From: Erinaceus europaeus | Taxonomy: Eukaryota; Chordata; Mammalia; Eulipotyphla; Erinaceidae | Length of the DNA stretch: 64,000 nt | Assembly: GCF_950295315.1 (NCBI RefSeq) | Contig: NC_080181.1 | Coordinates: 39,647,375-39,711,374, forward strand | Direction of reading: 5' to 3' | Shown here: in pieces, positions 61,363-64,000 of the stretch | Layout of the letters: each line of letters opens with the position of its first letter | Position numbering within the stretch: position 1 is the first letter of the stretch | The notes under the pieces: model-generated | Database searches by the model: none | The model's input: only the letters and a program-made list of their open reading frames with translations | What the model was told of the DNA's origin: nothing | Made by a program: the position numbers and the translations under genes

Positions 61363-63130
61363 AGAAATTCAAAAAGAGCAGATAACACAGAACAGTAGAT
61401 GGCATCTAGACACCTGCACAGTGGGGCATTGCTCTGCACTTGGAGTTGTGGAGCTCCTGGTCTCCCAGGAGGGAGGGAGAGAAGATCAGATTGAGGTGTG
61501 TGGAAGGAGGTGAAGGCAAACCTACTGTTTGGTACACTGAACTGAGAAGCACTGGCCTTCAGCCACTTAAGATATGATGAAAGATGTTAGATTTCCCCTC
61601 TGCCTTGGAGAAAAGAGTGACAGCCCCCAAAAGGCACTACTGTAAGGGAATCACTATTGAAAATGATGCCTGGCCTGTTGTTAGTTACCCTTTTAACTCC
61701 TGGGCTTCATCTTGTCCCATTTTCATCCCTGCCACCAACACCAAGTTCTGCATTATGAAGTCTCCCCACCCAGGATCATTCCAGCTACCATCCCAGAAGT
61801 GACATAAAAGAATGCCTTGCTCACCTTCCTGCTGTAGTCTCAACCTTCTTCTGATGACTGTTGACTAAGTTCTCTCCTCCCTATGGGGCTTTCTCCTCCC
61901 TCTTTTTTGCACTGTCACACTCCTCCCCAATCACTTTGTGCACCCCTTTCCAGCCTAGGCCCTCCTTTCTTCCAAGCATCTGACTGGTTACTGGAGCATC
62001 TTCTGTAAATGAGGAGTTTCCTCTGTGAAGTGATATGTGAAGTCCCTTAGGACATCAGAATTAACCTGGGATGCCTTGATTGAAGGAGGCCTTTCATTCC
62101 TACTAACTGAACATTCAAGTCCTGAAGTTGGTCAACAGACTTGCTCAAAACAATGGATACCTTCACTGAAAACCAAACTAGAAGATTCCTTCCTAGTTCC
62201 TGGATTAACATTGTGGTGAGAACTGTTTCAGAGATGACTTGTTTGTTGTCCTTGGATCTTATTTCTTCACTAACAAGACAGTAAAACAGACAGCTTGTGA
62301 ACAAACTCCATGTTGAAATCTTCAAGAACGCCTTTAATCAATGGCTGTATTAGTCATCAATTCACTCTTTTAATCACTTTGGTTATAAAATTAAGAAACC
62401 TATTATCTCCTTAAAAAACTTGTAATGTGTTTTAATAAAATATCAATATTTGTATAAATCTCTCTGCACATGTGTAAACTAAGATCAGGGAATGGCTTAA
62501 CCTACTGGGCTCCATTCTTGGCTCTGCATGGAAATGCCATGAACAGCACCAAGGGATCTCCAAAGATAGTAGAGTGAAGTTTGTTGTCTCTTTATCTGTC
62601 TCTTCTTCTTTCAAGAACATGGATAAACCATGGAATGGACAGGTTACTCTCTCTGAAAATACCTGTGGTGCTATACCTGTACTTCATCCTGGGCTCATTG
62701 CCTGGTATTACTTTAAAATGTAAATTATGGAAGATAGCTTAATAGCAATTGTGTGATATTAAATATTTGTACATATTTATATATAATGTAAACACTTAAA
62801 CTGATATAACTATAAAATGCATAACATGCCTGTTATATGCATAGCTAGATCATAACATAAAGTTATTCTGATACATGCACAAGAAGGTAAATGCTTCCCA
62901 AGAACATGTATTTTGATGCATGTGTTTCCTGTCTTGTGATAATCACATCTGAAAGCTAAAAATCTAGGACTCTGGGGCAGCTGGTGTGACCGAACCAAGG
63001 CAGGCAGTGTGCTCCATAGATCTAGGGGCTTTCTTGCCTGTTACTAGCTCTCTTTATCATCTTTTTTTCTTTGATTTGCCCTTCCTAGCTCACAAATTTA
63101 TCTTTAGAATTAACAAATGGATGAAAATGA
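61363..63130. other. Longest repeat-poor block near the right end
   Basis: About 1.8 kb without recognised SINEs or LINEs. Several short open frames exist, none with a recognisable domain or flanking splice context that I trust. Confidence 0.4.
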
Positions 63131-63153
63131 CTTATATTATGAGCTTACTTTGT

Positions 63154-63401
63154 TGTATTATTTTAAATGTGTCTTTTAAAAAATTTTATTTTAAATTTGA
63201 TAGGACAGAGAGAAATTGAGAAGGGAAGGGGAAATAGAAAGAGAGAGAGGGAGGGAGAGAGAGAGAGAGAGAGAGAGCCGCAACACTTCTTCACCCCTTG
63301 TGAAGCTTTCCTCCTGTAGTTGGGGAGCTAGGGTTTGAACCTGAGTCCTTGGGGCATGGTGATGTGTGTGCTCATCCAGGTTTGCCACTGCCTGCCACTT
63401 C
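63154..63401 (-). mobile_element. SINE family B with perfect target-site duplication
   Basis: Reverse B element, (GA)n-expanded at 63239-63278. Flanked by identical 15-mers atgagcttactttgt at 63139-63153 and 63402-63416. Confidence 0.93.
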
Positions 63402-63416
63402 ATGAGCTTACTTTGT

Positions 63417-63720
63417 ACAAGCCCCCTTTCTAGGCCCCTCACATATATTGGGCTATAGGTAGTTTTCTGATTTTCTATGAAAAGATGGGTCATGACTTTT
63501 CTGACAACCCAATATTATACTCACTGCCTCTGATAACAATCCCCTTTCTTTCAAGTTTGCTCAGAGATCCCTGCTTTGTTCACTTATGTAAGTCAGATGA
63601 AGAACTCTATCTTCCCTCAGGTATAAATTCTGAAGTCATTGTGTGCTGTTTCCCTGGCTAGTGATTTGTACCATGGACATCAGAACTTTGAAAAACCTAA
63701 TGGCCTGCCTGCCTGGGAGA
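63417..63720. other. Unclassified sequence
   Basis: Nothing recognised. Confidence 0.3.
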
Positions 63721-63723
63721 TTG

Positions 63724-64000
63724 ATTTTTTTTTTTTTAATTTTCATTTATTTATTCCTTTTTGTCGACCTTGTTGTTTTTTATTGTTGTAGTTATTATTA
63801 TTGCTGTTGATGTCATCTTTGTTGGATAGGACAGAGAGAAATGGAAAGAGGAGGGGAAGACAGAGAGAAGGAAAGAAAAATAGACACCTGCAGACCTGCT
63901 TCACCACCTATGAAGCGACTCCTCTGCAGGTGGGGAGCCGGGGGCTTGAACCAGGATCCTTCAGCCAGTCCTTGCACTTTGCGCCACGTGTGCTTAACCC
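63724..64000 (-). mobile_element. SINE family A, cut by the right window edge
   Basis: Reverse A element: poly T, ttattcctttttgtcgacct, core cacctgcagacctgcttcac, head reached at gtgcttaaccc where the window ends. Confidence 0.93.

Noticed and set aside
1..64000. Host gene exons or a CpG island
   Set aside because: No CpG-dense segment, no run of conserved codons with splice sites, and no domain-bearing frame other than L1 and Vingi were found by eye. A weak or small exon could still be missed.

Overview
This window is mammalian nuclear DNA that I cannot link to any host protein-coding gene: no exon, CpG island, rRNA or genuine tRNA gene was recognised in 64 kb. It is built from short interspersed retroelements (SINEs), LINE fragments, microsatellites and stretches of unclassified, apparently single-copy sequence. 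It reads as intergenic or deep-intronic DNA.

The organism is most likely a hedgehog (Erinaceidae, e.g. Erinaceus or Atelerix). Two independent signs support this. First, dozens of copies of tRNA-derived SINEs (heads like gggagtcgggcggtagcac and ggccaggtggtggtgcacc) match what I know of hedgehog SINEs (ERI-type). Second, a LINE fragment at 42636-43444 encodes a reverse-transcriptase C-terminus unlike L1, L2, CR1 or BovB, and best fits Vingi, a clade reported in hedgehogs and absent from other mammals then sequenced.

Families are labelled here for convenience. A has the head gggagtcggg..ggtagcac, about 270-290 bp, and a caacaataataactacaac-type tail. A-long is A plus a 3' module ending ccctggaggcaaaa. 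B is about 200 bp with an aataaataaag tail; B-long is B plus the same 3' module. C has the head gatagcataatggttatgca. D has ggtggcacagtggataaa. E has a tagctcacctggatagtgt-like head. F has a gagatagctcagcaggtagag-like head. G is a minus-strand LINE-like 3' region. '+' means the tRNA-like head lies at the left.

Layout: 0-10 kb holds A, B and C SINEs and an L1 3' end. 10-25 kb holds more SINEs, two G copies (14.2 and 21.7 kb) and long dinucleotide arrays. 25.47-26.24 kb is an L1 ORF2 C-terminal fragment. 26-42 kb is dense in nested SINEs and has a short 3' processed-pseudogene insert at 34.5 kb. 42.6-43.7 kb is an A-long SINE split by the Vingi fragment. 45.1 kb has a perfect 21-bp hairpin. 46.5-47.7 kb is a polypyrimidine microsatellite cluster containing a 5' U6 snRNA fragment. 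50.7-54 kb has two more G copies and an L1 3' end. 54-64 kb has more SINEs, several with clean target-site duplications, and a final A element running off the right edge.

There is no gene network to describe. The biological content is retroelement activity: A/B SINEs, L1 and Vingi insertions, and nested insertions that give relative ages. All boundaries were read by eye and are approximate unless a target-site duplication is given.
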